From Myxococcales bacterium (GTDB lineage Bacteria; Myxococcota_A; Polyangia; Palsa-1104; SHYY01): 64,000 nucleotides of DNA. The notes under the pieces were generated by a model. It saw only the letters and a list, made by a program, of their open reading frames with translations. It was not told the DNA's origin and made no database searches. The DNA lies in NCBI GenBank assembly GCA_009692555.1, contig SHYY01000008.1, positions 1 to 64,000 on the forward strand, written 5' to 3'. Shown here piece by piece: positions 21,366 through 31,444 of the stretch; the stretch's first letter is position 1, and each line of letters begins with the position of its first letter. The translations under genes were made by a program, and so were the position numbers.

Positions 21366-22433
21366 ATGGCGGAAGAACGACCCGATCCCCGGCTGATCAC
21401 GCGCTTCGCCAGCTCCGGTGGCTGAGCGGCCAAAGTGGGTCCGGGCGACCTGCACGCGATCCTGGCCGGACTGCCGCGGCCCCTCGATGCCGCGGTCCTG
21501 GTCGGCACCGAGACCGGCGACGACGCGGGGGTCTACGCCCTCGACGCGGATCGAGCGATCGTCTGCACCGCCGACTTCATCACCCCGGTGGTCGACGATC
21601 CTTATCGCTTCGGGCAGGTCGCGGCGGCGAACTCGCTCTCCGATGTGTTCGCGATGGGCGGCCGTCCGCTGGCGGCGCTCGCCCTGTGCGCCTTCCCGAA
21701 GGAGCTCGATCCCGACGTGGCCCGGGAGATCCTCCGCGGCGGACAGGACAAGGTGATCGAGGCGGGCGCGGCGATCGTCGGCGGCCACACGGTGCGCAAC
21801 GCCGAGCTGCTCTACGGCCTCTCGGTGACGGGGATCGTCGATCCGAAAAAAATCCTTCGCAACGTCGGTGCCCGGCCCGGCGACGCACTGGTGCTCACCA
21901 AGGCGCTCGGCACCGGCCTGGTGATCAACGGGCGCCGGAAGGGGCTCGGCAGCGACGAGGATCTCGAGGTGGCGCTCTTGTCGATGGAGCTGCTCAATCG
22001 CGGCGCGGCCGAGGCGGCGGTGCGCTTCGGAGCCCACGCCTGCACCGACATCACCGGCTTCGGGCTGGCCGGCCACGCCCTCGGGATGGCGATCGGGTCG
22101 GGCGTCGGTGTCGTGGTCCACGCCGAGCACCTGCCGCTCCTCCCGGGCGTGCTGGCGCGGATCCGCGAGGGCGTAAGCACCGGATCTACCAGGTCAAATC
22201 GCTCGAGCTGCGCGCCCCGCCTGAAGACCGCCACCGCGCTTTCGACAGAGATGGATCAGATCGTGCACGATCCGCAGACCTCCGGCGGCCTGCTGATTGC
22301 CGTCGCTGCGGAGCGAGCCGACGAGCTGGTCGCGGCCTGCCTCGCGGCGGGCGCGGCCCGGACCTCCCGCATCGGTGACGTCGTCGCCACGAGCGAGCCG
22401 TTCCTGGAAATCCGCGGTGCGCCCAATCTCTGA
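21366..22433 (+). CDS. selD: Selenide, water dikinase; predicted selenoprotein with in-frame TGA (Sec) at 21423-21425
   Basis: ATG at 21366 reads MAEERPDPRLITRFASSGG-U-AAKVGPGDLHAIL... continuous with the 21435 ORF; DDAGVY, SDVFAMGGRPLAALAL, CTDITGFGLAGHALGMA, DPQTSGGLL motifs. Confidence 0.88.
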
Positions 22434-22454
22434 AGGCTCTGAAGGCTCTGAAGG
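22428..22454 (+). repeat. Perfect 9-mer tandem repeat (CTCTGAAGG)x3 spanning the selD stop
   Basis: Read directly: ctctgaaggctctgaaggctctgaagg. Confidence 0.95.
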
Positions 22455-22476
22455 TTTCGCCTCCCAGGAGTAGCTT

Positions 22477-23487
22477 GTGAAGCTGTGGGTCCCGCTGGTT
22501 GCCATCCTGCTCGCCGCCTGCGGTAGCGCCGGCGGGCCGTCTTCGGATGGCGGCGCGGCCTACGATCTCGCAAGGATGGCCTCCCCCGACCTCGGTTCCG
22601 GCGGCGGAGCCGATCAGGCCGCAGCGACGGGCGATCTCGCTTCATGGAGCGAGGACGGCAGCGGCGGCCCTGACGATTCGGGCGCCGCGGTCGACCTCGG
22701 ATCGGCTCCCTCCGATCTCGGCATGGCGGCAACCGATCAAGGCATGGCGGTCCCCGATCTCGCCCCGCCCAGCGACGGTGGGGCCGGCTGCGCGAAGTGG
22801 CTGGGCGACGAGGACGGCGACGGCATCGGCGACCAGTGCGACAACTGCCCGACGCTGATGAACCCGAACCAGGGCGACGGCGACAAGGACGGCGTGGGCG
22901 ACGCCTGCGATCCCCACCCCAACCTTGCGATCGACAAGCAGCTTTTTTTCGATGGTTTTGGCGATCCCGCCTTCACCACCGGCAAGTACGAGTTCATGCC
23001 GCTCAACACCGAGGGGGACTGGGTGATCGCGCTCGGCCGCTGGAAGCAGAAGATCGGGAAGCCCTCGTTCCGCACCGCGGTGGTGAAGGGGCTCGCGCCA
23101 GGCGCGCCGATCCGGGTGATGACCGCGGTGGCCGTCGATGGATCGGGGGGCGCCTACGAGCGCTCGGCGGGCCTCGTGTGGGCATCCACCGGCGCCAGCG
23201 CGGGCACGGTCTGCGCCGTCGACACCGGCGACCTGTCGAACGCCGCGCTGCATCTCTACCGCCTCGATCGCGATCAGGCGAGCGCCGCGATGGGGAAGGG
23301 GATGCTCCTCCCGGTAGCCCTGGCCGGCGCCAGCGACGGCGCGAGCGAGTCCTGCGTGGCGACGATCCAGAACCTGAAGCCCTTCGCGGGCAGCCTGCAA
23401 AAGGGCGGTCCGGTGGGGCAGATCGGCCTGCGCGCGGTCCAGACCGCCGCCGCCTTCGACTACCTCTACATCTTGCAGTCGAACTGA
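22477..23487 (+). CDS. Lipoprotein with thrombospondin type-3-like Ca-binding repeats
   Basis: GTG start; lipobox [47 protein letters not shown]. Confidence 0.8.
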   Translation: MKLWVPLVAILLAACGSAGGPSSDGGAAYDLARMASPDLGSGGGADQAAATGDLASWSEDGSGGPDDSGAAVDLGSAPSDLGMAATDQGMAVPDLAPPSDGGAGCAKWLGDEDGDGIGDQCDNCPTLMNPNQGDGDKDGVGDACDPHPNLAIDKQLFFDGFGDPAFTTGKYEFMPLNTEGDWVIALGRWKQKIGKPSFRTAVVKGLAPGAPIRVMTAVAVDGSGGAYERSAGLVWASTGASAGTVCAVDTGDLSNAALHLYRLDRDQASAAMGKGMLLPVALAGASDGASESCVATIQNLKPFAGSLQKGGPVGQIGLRAVQTAAAFDYLYILQSN

Positions 23488-23525
23488 GTCTGACTATAGT
23501 CCGGGCTCCTTCCTCCGAGGTGCCC

Positions 23526-23936
23526 ATGTCGCTCGTCGTCCGATCGCTCCACCGCCCCGAAAAGCCGGAGCTTCTCAACGAGGAGTGGATCGTCCTCGAG
23601 AACACCGGTCCCGGCGTGCTCGCCTCGGGCGGCTGGACGATCGAGGTCGGGAACCGCGGGTTCCGCCCGCACCCGCTCGGGACGCTGCAGCCGGGTTTCG
23701 TGATGCAGCCGGGAGAGAAGGTTCGCCTCATCACCGGCACCGCGTCGAAGAAGGCTCAGGGCACGCCCGCCGTCGAGGAGGGGATGAAGAACTATCACCT
23801 CTTTCTGCGCGAGCCGGTGCTGAAGAAGGCGGGGCTGGTGGTACAGGTCAAGCTGAAGCAGCTCACGCTGGCGACGGTGACCTTCGATCCCGACGCCGAA
23901 AACGGGATCGCTCCGGTCGCGGCCACCAAGGCCTGA
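23526..23936 (+). CDS. Lamin-tail-like domain protein
   Basis: NEEWIVLENTGPGVLASGGWTIEVGNRGFRPHPLGTLQPG...GEKVRLITG. Confidence 0.55.
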   Translation: MSLVVRSLHRPEKPELLNEEWIVLENTGPGVLASGGWTIEVGNRGFRPHPLGTLQPGFVMQPGEKVRLITGTASKKAQGTPAVEEGMKNYHLFLREPVLKKAGLVVQVKLKQLTLATVTFDPDAENGIAPVAATKA

Positions 23937-23937
23937 A

Positions 23938-25002
23938 CTACTCGAAGTCGCCGTCCGACAGGCCGTCGCCGGCCGGGATGGCGCGGGTGGCGCGCTTGCC
24001 CGCGAGCTCGTCGACCCGCATCGGGTTCATCCCCGGGCGGTTCTTGCCCGGGCGCAGGATATCGAAGTTCTCCCCCTCGACGAGCGGCGCGCCGGCGGGG
24101 ATGTCGCGGAGCGCCTGGAGCGCCCGCACCGCGTAGGCGCGCAGCTCGTTCTCGGCGGCGTGGACCGCCTTCTCGGCGCGCCCCAGGGCCTGCTCCATCG
24201 CGCGGATCCCGCGCACCATCTCCGCCAGCTCGTGCGGCTCGAGGGCGAAGCTGTGATCGGGCCCCGGGAGGCGCTTCGAGAGGGTGTAGTGCTTCTCGAT
24301 ACAGCACGCGCCGAGGGCCACCGCACCGACGGGGCCGGTCACCGGATCGGTCGAGTGATCGGAGAGGCCCACCGCCACCCCGAAGCGCGCCGCCAGCGTC
24401 GGGAGCACCCGCAAATTCAGCGCCTCCAGGCCGGCCGGATACTGCGCGGTGCACTGCATCACGCACAGCGGGCCGGCGCCCTGTGCACGAAGGAGATCAA
24501 GCGCCGCGGCGATCTCGGGCAGCCCGGCAGCCCCGGTGGAGATCACGGTCGGCTTGCCGGTCGCGGCCACGAACTCGAGCAGCCGGCGGTGATTGATCTC
24601 GTAGCTGGCGATCTTGTGCACTGCAACAAACGGGTCGACCGCACGGGCGTCAGCGACGGAGAAGGGCGAGGACATGAAGCCGATCCCGCGCGCGCCGGCG
24701 TAGGCCGCCAGCTCGGGGACCATCTCGTAGGGCATCGCGAGATCGCGAAAGATGGCGTGGATGTCCTCGGCGTTGCCGGCCGCGGCGAGGTAGTCACTCC
24801 GCCCCGCGCCGGGGGCGTAGACGGTCTCCGGGCGAAAGGTCTGGAACTTCACCGCGTCGCACCCCGCCTCGACCGCCACGTCGATCAGCGCAAGCGCCAT
24901 CTTGCGGTCACGCGGCGGCGCGCCGGCGCGCCAGTTCGAGCCGGCCTCTGCGATGACGAACACCGGCTCCACCGACGAGAAGGACGTCACGCTTCGGGCC
25001 AT
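23938..25002 (-). CDS. N-acetylneuraminate/pseudaminate synthase family protein (NeuB/PseI/SpsE-like)
   Basis: VFVIAEAGSNW...AVKFQTFRPETVYAP; VHKIASYEINHRRLLEFVAATGKPTVISTG; GLSDHSTDP; EKHYTL...GPDHSFALEP; C-terminal SAF-like region. Confidence 0.9.
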   Translation of the reverse strand: MARSVTSFSSVEPVFVIAEAGSNWRAGAPPRDRKMALALIDVAVEAGCDAVKFQTFRPETVYAPGAGRSDYLAAAGNAEDIHAIFRDLAMPYEMVPELAAYAGARGIGFMSSPFSVADARAVDPFVAVHKIASYEINHRRLLEFVAATGKPTVISTGAAGLPEIAAALDLLRAQGAGPLCVMQCTAQYPAGLEALNLRVLPTLAARFGVAVGLSDHSTDPVTGPVGAVALGACCIEKHYTLSKRLPGPDHSFALEPHELAEMVRGIRAMEQALGRAEKAVHAAENELRAYAVRALQALRDIPAGAPLVEGENFDILRPGKNRPGMNPMRVDELAGKRATRAIPAGDGLSDGDFE

Positions 25003-25088
25003 GGCGGCGAATGCTAGCACGGGTCACCCCGGTTGTTCGGAGCCGCGAGCGGGTTGACGCGAGGGCAAGATGTCCATAGACTCCGTCC

Positions 25089-25358
25089 ATGAACAGGAGC
25101 ATCGCGGCGGGTCGCTTCAAGCAGGAGTGTCTGCGCGTGCTCGACGAGGTGGCACGCGGGCACGAAGAAGTGATCATCACCAAGCGCGGCAAGCCGGTGG
25201 CACGCCTCGTCCCCGTCCAAACCGACCGCGAGCGCGAGGTCGCCCTCCTCGCCGAGCTGCGGGGAACGGCGAGGCTGCTGGTCAGCGAGAAGGAGTTCCT
25301 TCGGCCCAGCGCGGACGAAGCGGGCTGGATCGTTGACGGCGATGGCGACGGCGAGTAG
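25089..25358 (+). CDS. Type II antitoxin, Phd/YefM family
   Basis: SIAAGRFKQECLRVLDEVARGHEEVIITKRGKPVARLVPV. Confidence 0.85.
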   Translation: MNRSIAAGRFKQECLRVLDEVARGHEEVIITKRGKPVARLVPVQTDREREVALLAELRGTARLLVSEKEFLRPSADEAGWIVDGDGDGE

Positions 25359-25743
25359 GCCGCTGGTCGTCCTCGACACGCACGTTGCGCTGTGGTGGAG
25401 CGCCGATCCGAAGCGGCTGAGCGCGCGCGCCGCCGCCGCCATCGCCGCTGCCGATCGGCTGGGCGTCCCCACCATCGTCTTCTGGGAGGTCTCGCTGCTC
25501 CTGCGCAAGCGAAAGCTGGCCCTGGCGCTGCCGGTGGCGGAGTGGGCGGAGAAGCTGTGCCGCATCCCTCGCGTCGAGCCGCTGCCCCTCACCGTCGAGC
25601 TGGCGATCCTCGCCGACTCGCTTCCGATGCATCCCGATCCGGCCGACCGCTTCATTGTCGCTTCGGCGGTGATCCAGAAGGCCCAGCTGATCACCAAGGA
25701 TCGCCTGATCCGGAAGCTCAAGCTGGTCCGGACGATCTGGTGA
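25342..25743 (+). CDS. Type II toxin, PIN-domain (VapC family)
   Basis: LVVLDTHVALWWSADP...FWEVSLLLRKRKL...DPADRFIVASAVIQKAQLITKD; overlaps the antitoxin. Confidence 0.85.
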   Translation: MATASRPLVVLDTHVALWWSADPKRLSARAAAAIAAADRLGVPTIVFWEVSLLLRKRKLALALPVAEWAEKLCRIPRVEPLPLTVELAILADSLPMHPDPADRFIVASAVIQKAQLITKDRLIRKLKLVRTIW

Positions 25744-25777
25744 CACCGCCTTCGGGGTCGGTGTCTTTGCGTGTGGT

Positions 25778-26299
25778 ATGGTGCCGCGTGTGGAAGCGAG
25801 CGCGATCCGGCTGAGCGCCGCGCGGCCCGTCGACGAGGACGCGCGCCTCGTGATGGAGTGGCGGAACGATCCGGTCACCCTCGCTGCGTCGTTCCACGGG
25901 GCGCCGAAGACGTGGCCGGAGTTTGGCGCCGAGTTCGCCGGCTACTTCCCGGACGCGCCGCTGGTGCCGCAGTTTGGATCGTGCGACGCGGAGCGGATCG
26001 CCTTCCTGCGCTACCGTCGCTGCGCCGATCCCACCGCGACCCACGGGGAGGTGATCGACATCAGCATCAACGTCGCCCCGATGGCGCGCGGTCGCGGCCT
26101 CGGGCGGGCGGTGATCGCCGCGGCGAGCGCGTTCGCTCTCGCCACCCACGAACTGGTGCTGGCCGAGATCAAGCCGGGCAACGCGGCCTCTTCCCGCGCC
26201 TTCCTCGCCGCCGGCTACTCCCGCATCACCGACGGCGTCCACGACGTCGACGGGATCCCCGTACCCGTGGAGCGCTATGTCCTTCGCCGCGTCCGCTAG
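25778..26299 (+). CDS. GNAT N-acetyltransferase (PseH-like candidate)
   Basis: IRLSAARPVDEDARLVMEWRNDPVTLAASF...ISINVAPMARGRGLGRAVI...IKPGNAASSRAFLAAGY. Confidence 0.75.
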   Translation: MVPRVEASAIRLSAARPVDEDARLVMEWRNDPVTLAASFHGAPKTWPEFGAEFAGYFPDAPLVPQFGSCDAERIAFLRYRRCADPTATHGEVIDISINVAPMARGRGLGRAVIAAASAFALATHELVLAEIKPGNAASSRAFLAAGYSRITDGVHDVDGIPVPVERYVLRRVR

Positions 26300-27689
26300 A
26301 CCCATCCCTGCCGGCCGCCTGCGCGCGGCGTTGCTCGATCTCGACGGGACGCTGGTCGACAGCCTGCCCGCGCTGAGGAGCGCCTACCACCGTTTCCTGG
26401 CGGCCCACGATCGCACCGGCAGCGACGAGGAGTTCGCGCAGTGGAACGGCCCGCCGCTCGGGCAGATCGTCGCCGGGCTGGCCGCCACCCATGCCATCTT
26501 CGGCGACGGTGCGGCGCTGCTCGACGAGTACGCGCGGCTGGTCGAGGAGGCCTACGTGGCGGAGGCGCCGCTCGCCCCCGGGGCACTGGCCCTGCTCGAT
26601 TGGTTCGCACACGAAGGAATTGCCCTGGCGCTGGTCACGTCGGCGCCGGCTCGTCTCGCCAGCGCCCTGCTCGAACAGGGCGGCGTGCGATCGCGCTTCA
26701 CGGCCCTCGTCGGGGGCGACGAGGTGGCGCATGGGAAGCCCGCGCCCGATGGTTACCGCGAGGCCCTCGCACGCCTGGGCATCGAGCCTGTGCAGGCGGT
26801 GGTGATCGAGGATTCGCCCGCCGGCGTGAGCGCCGCGCGGGCCGCCGGGGTGCGCTGCGTGGCGGTCGCGCCTGGGGTCGCGCCTGCGAGCGTGCGCGAG
26901 GAGCTGACCCACGCCGGCGCGGTCGCGGTCGCCGCGTCGCTCGACGAGGCGCGGGCGATCTGCGAGGGGCTCCACCGTGGGAGCGGCCGGGTGGTGCGCG
27001 CGGCGCGCATCGTGGTCAAGGTCGACCTCGTGGAGAGGCCGCTCCGCTTCGAGGTCGCACGGCAGATCGACGCCACCTGGGCCGCCGCCGTCTCCGAGCG
27101 GCCGGGGCTGCGCGACGGCGAGATCGTCGCCCTCACCTCGTGGCGCGCCTCGGGCGACGGAGTTCACGTCGACGCCGAGCTGACCCACTACCGCCGGTTC
27201 CTTGCGCAGCGCCGCGGCATCCCCGTCGGTGTCCACCCGCTCGGCGTCACGGCGGTCACCCGCCTCACCGGCCGGGGCGACGATCGCCTCGTCCTCGGGC
27301 GGCGTGCCTCCGGGGTCACCCAGTACCCGGGCTGCTGGGAGCTCGTCCCCTCCGGTGGCATCGCGCGCCGCCGGGTCGCCACCGACGGCAGCGTCGACGT
27401 CGAGGGCCAGGTGCTCGAGGAGCTGGAGGAGGAGCTGGGCGTGCCTTCGGAGCAGGTGATGGCGATCGTTCCGGTCGGCCTGATCGAGGACCTCGACGAC
27501 GGGGTGGTCGATCTCTGCTACCGGATCGACGTCGACGCGGACGAGGAGGCGGTCCGCCGCGGCATCCTCCGCCACCTCGAATACATCGCGGTCGAGCTGC
27601 TCCCGCCGGCCGAGGTGGTGGCCTTCTGCACCGGTCGCGGCGAGGGCATGGTGCCCACCGTGCCCGCCCTGATCGACCTGCTCGCCTGA
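26277..27689 (+). CDS. HAD-family phosphatase fused to a C-terminal NUDIX domain
   Basis: N-term LLDLDGTLVDS, VTSAPARLASAL, KPAPDGY, VIEDSPAGVSAARAAG (HAD motifs); C-term LVLGRRASGVTQYPGCWELVPSGGI...VLEELEEELGV (NUDIX, first catalytic Arg replaced by Glu). Confidence 0.8.
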   Translation: MSFAASARPIPAGRLRAALLDLDGTLVDSLPALRSAYHRFLAAHDRTGSDEEFAQWNGPPLGQIVAGLAATHAIFGDGAALLDEYARLVEEAYVAEAPLAPGALALLDWFAHEGIALALVTSAPARLASALLEQGGVRSRFTALVGGDEVAHGKPAPDGYREALARLGIEPVQAVVIEDSPAGVSAARAAGVRCVAVAPGVAPASVREELTHAGAVAVAASLDEARAICEGLHRGSGRVVRAARIVVKVDLVERPLRFEVARQIDATWAAAVSERPGLRDGEIVALTSWRASGDGVHVDAELTHYRRFLAQRRGIPVGVHPLGVTAVTRLTGRGDDRLVLGRRASGVTQYPGCWELVPSGGIARRRVATDGSVDVEGQVLEELEEELGVPSEQVMAIVPVGLIEDLDDGVVDLCYRIDVDADEEAVRRGILRHLEYIAVELLPPAEVVAFCTGRGEGMVPTVPALIDLLA

Positions 27690-27769
27690 GGCGCGCCCTC
27701 CCCGTTGAACGCTCGGGGCGCCCGGATCCACCAAGGGATCGCGTTGACGATGGCGACGCAAGCGGCTAG

Positions 27770-28807
<1,038 letters not shown>

Positions 28808-28815
28808 CCGACCCG

Positions 28816-29997
28816 ATGAGCGGCCCGATCATCCCCTACGGACGGCAGTGGATCGACGAGGACGACATCGCCGCCGTCACCCGCGTCCTGCGCTCGGGCT
28901 ACCTCACCACCGGCCCCGAGGTGGAGGCCTTCGAGGCCGACCTGGCGTCGGTGTGCGGGGCGAAGCACGCGGTGGTGGTGGCGAACGGCACCGCGGCGCT
29001 GCACTGCGCCTACGCCGCCGCCGGGCTCGCTGCGGGCGACGAGGTGGTCACCACGCCGATGACCTTCAGCGCCACCTCGAACATGGTGCTCGCCCTCGGC
29101 GCCCGGCCGGTGTTCGCGGATGTCCTGGCGTCGACGCTGGGGCTCGATCCGGCGAAGGCGGAGCAGGCGATCACCGCGCGCACAAAGGTGATTTCCGCGG
29201 TCGATTTCGCCGGCCACCCGGCTGCGATGGACCAGTTCATGGCGCTCGCAAAACAGCGCGGCCTCCTGGTGGTCGAGGACGCGTCGCACTCCATCGGCGG
29301 TCGCTTCCAGGGACGCCCGGTCGGCTCGCTGGCCCACCTCACCACCTTCTCGTTCCATCCCGTCAAGACCATCACCACCGGCGAGGGCGGGGCGGTGCTC
29401 ACCGACGATGACACGCTGGCGGAGAAGGCCCGCGACTTCCGCAATCACGGCCTGGTTCGCGACGCCGCGCGCATGGAGCGCCGCGACGGGCCCTGGTACT
29501 ACGAGGTGCAGTCGGTCGGCCTGAACTACCGCCTCTCCGACCTTCAGTGCGCGCTCGGGCGCAGCCAGCTGAAGAAGTTGCCCCAGTTCGCGAAGAGGCG
29601 GGGCGAGATCGTCGCCCGCTGGCGCGCCGCGCTCCGGGATGTTCCTTCGCTGACCCTGCTCGTCGACCAGCCGGGCGCGGAGCCGGTGTGGCACCTGATG
29701 ACGGTCCAGGTGCGCGGCGGCCAGCGGGCGCGCGCCACCTTCTTTGCTGCACTGCAACAGCGCGGCATCGCGCCGCAGGTCCACTACATCGCGGTCAACG
29801 ATCTGCCGCTCTACCGCGGCCTCGGCTACGATCCTGCCGCGACGCCGATCGCCTTCGCCGCGTCGCACAGCCTGTGCAGCCTGCCGCTCTACCCCGCGCT
29901 CAGCGACGAGGAGCTCGACCGGGCGATCCGCGCCGTCCACGAAGCGGCCCACGAGGCAGCCCGCGAGGCCGCGGCGGAAGCTTCCGGGCGCGGATGA
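28816..29997 (+). CDS. pseC: UDP-4-amino-4,6-dideoxy sugar transaminase, PseC-like (DegT/DnrJ/EryC1 family)
   Basis: IPYGRQWIDEDDIAAVTRVLRSGYLTTGPEVEAFE; VVEDASHSIGGRF; FSFHPVKTITTGEGG; GLNYRLSDLQCALG. Confidence 0.92.
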   Translation: MSGPIIPYGRQWIDEDDIAAVTRVLRSGYLTTGPEVEAFEADLASVCGAKHAVVVANGTAALHCAYAAAGLAAGDEVVTTPMTFSATSNMVLALGARPVFADVLASTLGLDPAKAEQAITARTKVISAVDFAGHPAAMDQFMALAKQRGLLVVEDASHSIGGRFQGRPVGSLAHLTTFSFHPVKTITTGEGGAVLTDDDTLAEKARDFRNHGLVRDAARMERRDGPWYYEVQSVGLNYRLSDLQCALGRSQLKKLPQFAKRRGEIVARWRAALRDVPSLTLLVDQPGAEPVWHLMTVQVRGGQRARATFFAALQQRGIAPQVHYIAVNDLPLYRGLGYDPAATPIAFAASHSLCSLPLYPALSDEELDRAIRAVHEAAHEAAREAAAEASGRG

Positions 29998-30629
29998 TCG
30001 TCCTCGTCGACTACGGGAGCGGCAATATCCGCTCGGTGGCCAACGCCTTCGAGGCGATCGGGGCCGCGTTCCTGATCTCCGCGCGCCCCGACGATCTGCG
30101 GGCGGCCGACCGGATCGTCCTCCCCGGCGTGGGCGCCTTCGGCGAGGCGATGCGGCGGCTGGAGGCGCTCGGCCTACCCGCCGTCCTCACCGAGGAGGTG
30201 GTGCAAAAAAAGAAACCCTTCCTCGGCCTGTGCGTCGGCATGCAGCTGCTCGCCGAGCGCGGCCACGAGCACGGCGAGCACCGCGGCCTCGGCTGGATCC
30301 GCGGCGAGGTCCACCGGATCGAGCCCGCCACCGACGGCGACGGGAAGGCGTTCCCCGTCCCCCACGTCGGCTGGAATTCGGTGAAGGCGCAAAACGGCTC
30401 GGTGCTGCTGCGGTCGATGCCCGCCGAGCCGACCTTCTACTTCGTGCACAGCTACGCCTTCCGCGCCGCCGATCCCGGGGTGGTGGCGGGCACCTTCGAC
30501 TACGGCGGCGAGTTCTCCGCCGTCGTCGAGCAGGGCCACATCTTCGGCACCCAGTTCCATCCCGAGAAGAGCCAGAAGGCCGGTCTTCAGCTCCTGAAGA
30601 ATTTCCTGGCCTATGAAGCGCCATGCTGA
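29994..30629 (+). CDS. hisH: Imidazole glycerol phosphate synthase glutaminase subunit (HisH), sugar-amidotransferase-associated copy
   Basis: MIVLVDYGSGNIRSVANAFEAIG; VLPGVGAFGEAM; FLGLCVGMQLL; FGTQFHPEKSQ; ATGA overlap with pseC. Confidence 0.93.
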   Translation: MIVLVDYGSGNIRSVANAFEAIGAAFLISARPDDLRAADRIVLPGVGAFGEAMRRLEALGLPAVLTEEVVQKKKPFLGLCVGMQLLAERGHEHGEHRGLGWIRGEVHRIEPATDGDGKAFPVPHVGWNSVKAQNGSVLLRSMPAEPTFYFVHSYAFRAADPGVVAGTFDYGGEFSAVVEQGHIFGTQFHPEKSQKAGLQLLKNFLAYEAPC

Positions 30630-31411
30630 AGAAGCGCCTCATCCCCTGCGTGCTGCTCCAGAACGGGCTGCTGGTGCGCAGCGAGTCGTTCTCGATCCAT
30701 CAGGTGCTCGGCAATCCGATCCACGAGGTGGAGCGCTTCAATCACTGGGCGGTCGACGAGCTGATCTACCTCGATATCAGCCGCGACGAGAGCTACGACC
30801 TGCGCCGCGACGACCAGAAGGTGAAGCACCTCGGCGATCCCCTGGAGATCCTCGATCGCGTCTCGCGCACCTGCTTCATGCCGCTCACCTTCGGCGGGCG
30901 GATCCGCACCGTCGACGATATCCGCGCCCGCCTCGCCCGCGGCGCCGACAAGGTGACGCTCAACACCGCCGCCCTGGAGACTCCGGATTTGATCGGCGAG
31001 GGCGCGCACGCCTTCGGGAGCCAGGCGATCGTCGTCTCGATCGACGTCAAGCGAAGCGAGGACGGCCGCTGCGAGGTGTTCGGGCGCGGGGGCGCGAAGG
31101 CCACCGGGCTCGATCCGGTGCAATGGGCGCACGAGGCGGAGCGGCTCGGAGCGGGCGAGATTTTTCTCAATTCGATCGACCGCGACGGCACCGCCCGCGG
31201 ATATGATCTCGATCTGATCCGCGCCGTCGTGGCAGCGACGAGGATCCCGGTGATCGCCTGCGGGGGCGTCGGCACCTACGAAGACTTCGTGGCCGGAATC
31301 AAGGCCGGCGCGTCGGCCGTATCGGCCGCCAATATTTTTCATTTCAAGGAACTCTCCGACCGGCAGGCGAAGAAGGTGATGCGCGCCGCCGGGGTCAATG
31401 TGCGGGTCTGA
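30623..31411 (+). CDS. hisF: Imidazole glycerol phosphate synthase cyclase subunit (HisF), sugar-amidotransferase-associated copy
   Basis: MLKKRLIPCVLLQNGLLVRS; GGRIRTVDDIRARLARGADKVTLNTAA; NSIDRDGTARGYDLDLI; IACGGVGTYEDF. Confidence 0.92.
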   Translation: MLKKRLIPCVLLQNGLLVRSESFSIHQVLGNPIHEVERFNHWAVDELIYLDISRDESYDLRRDDQKVKHLGDPLEILDRVSRTCFMPLTFGGRIRTVDDIRARLARGADKVTLNTAALETPDLIGEGAHAFGSQAIVVSIDVKRSEDGRCEVFGRGGAKATGLDPVQWAHEAERLGAGEIFLNSIDRDGTARGYDLDLIRAVVAATRIPVIACGGVGTYEDFVAGIKAGASAVSAANIFHFKELSDRQAKKVMRAAGVNVRV

Positions 31412-31444
31412 CTTCCCTCTAAAAAGGTAAAAAAGGCTTTGGTC

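Noticed and set aside
21435-22433. selD starting at GTG 21435
   Set aside because: Would lack the conserved active-site loop (GGU/C-xxK) that is present upstream in frame across a TGA.
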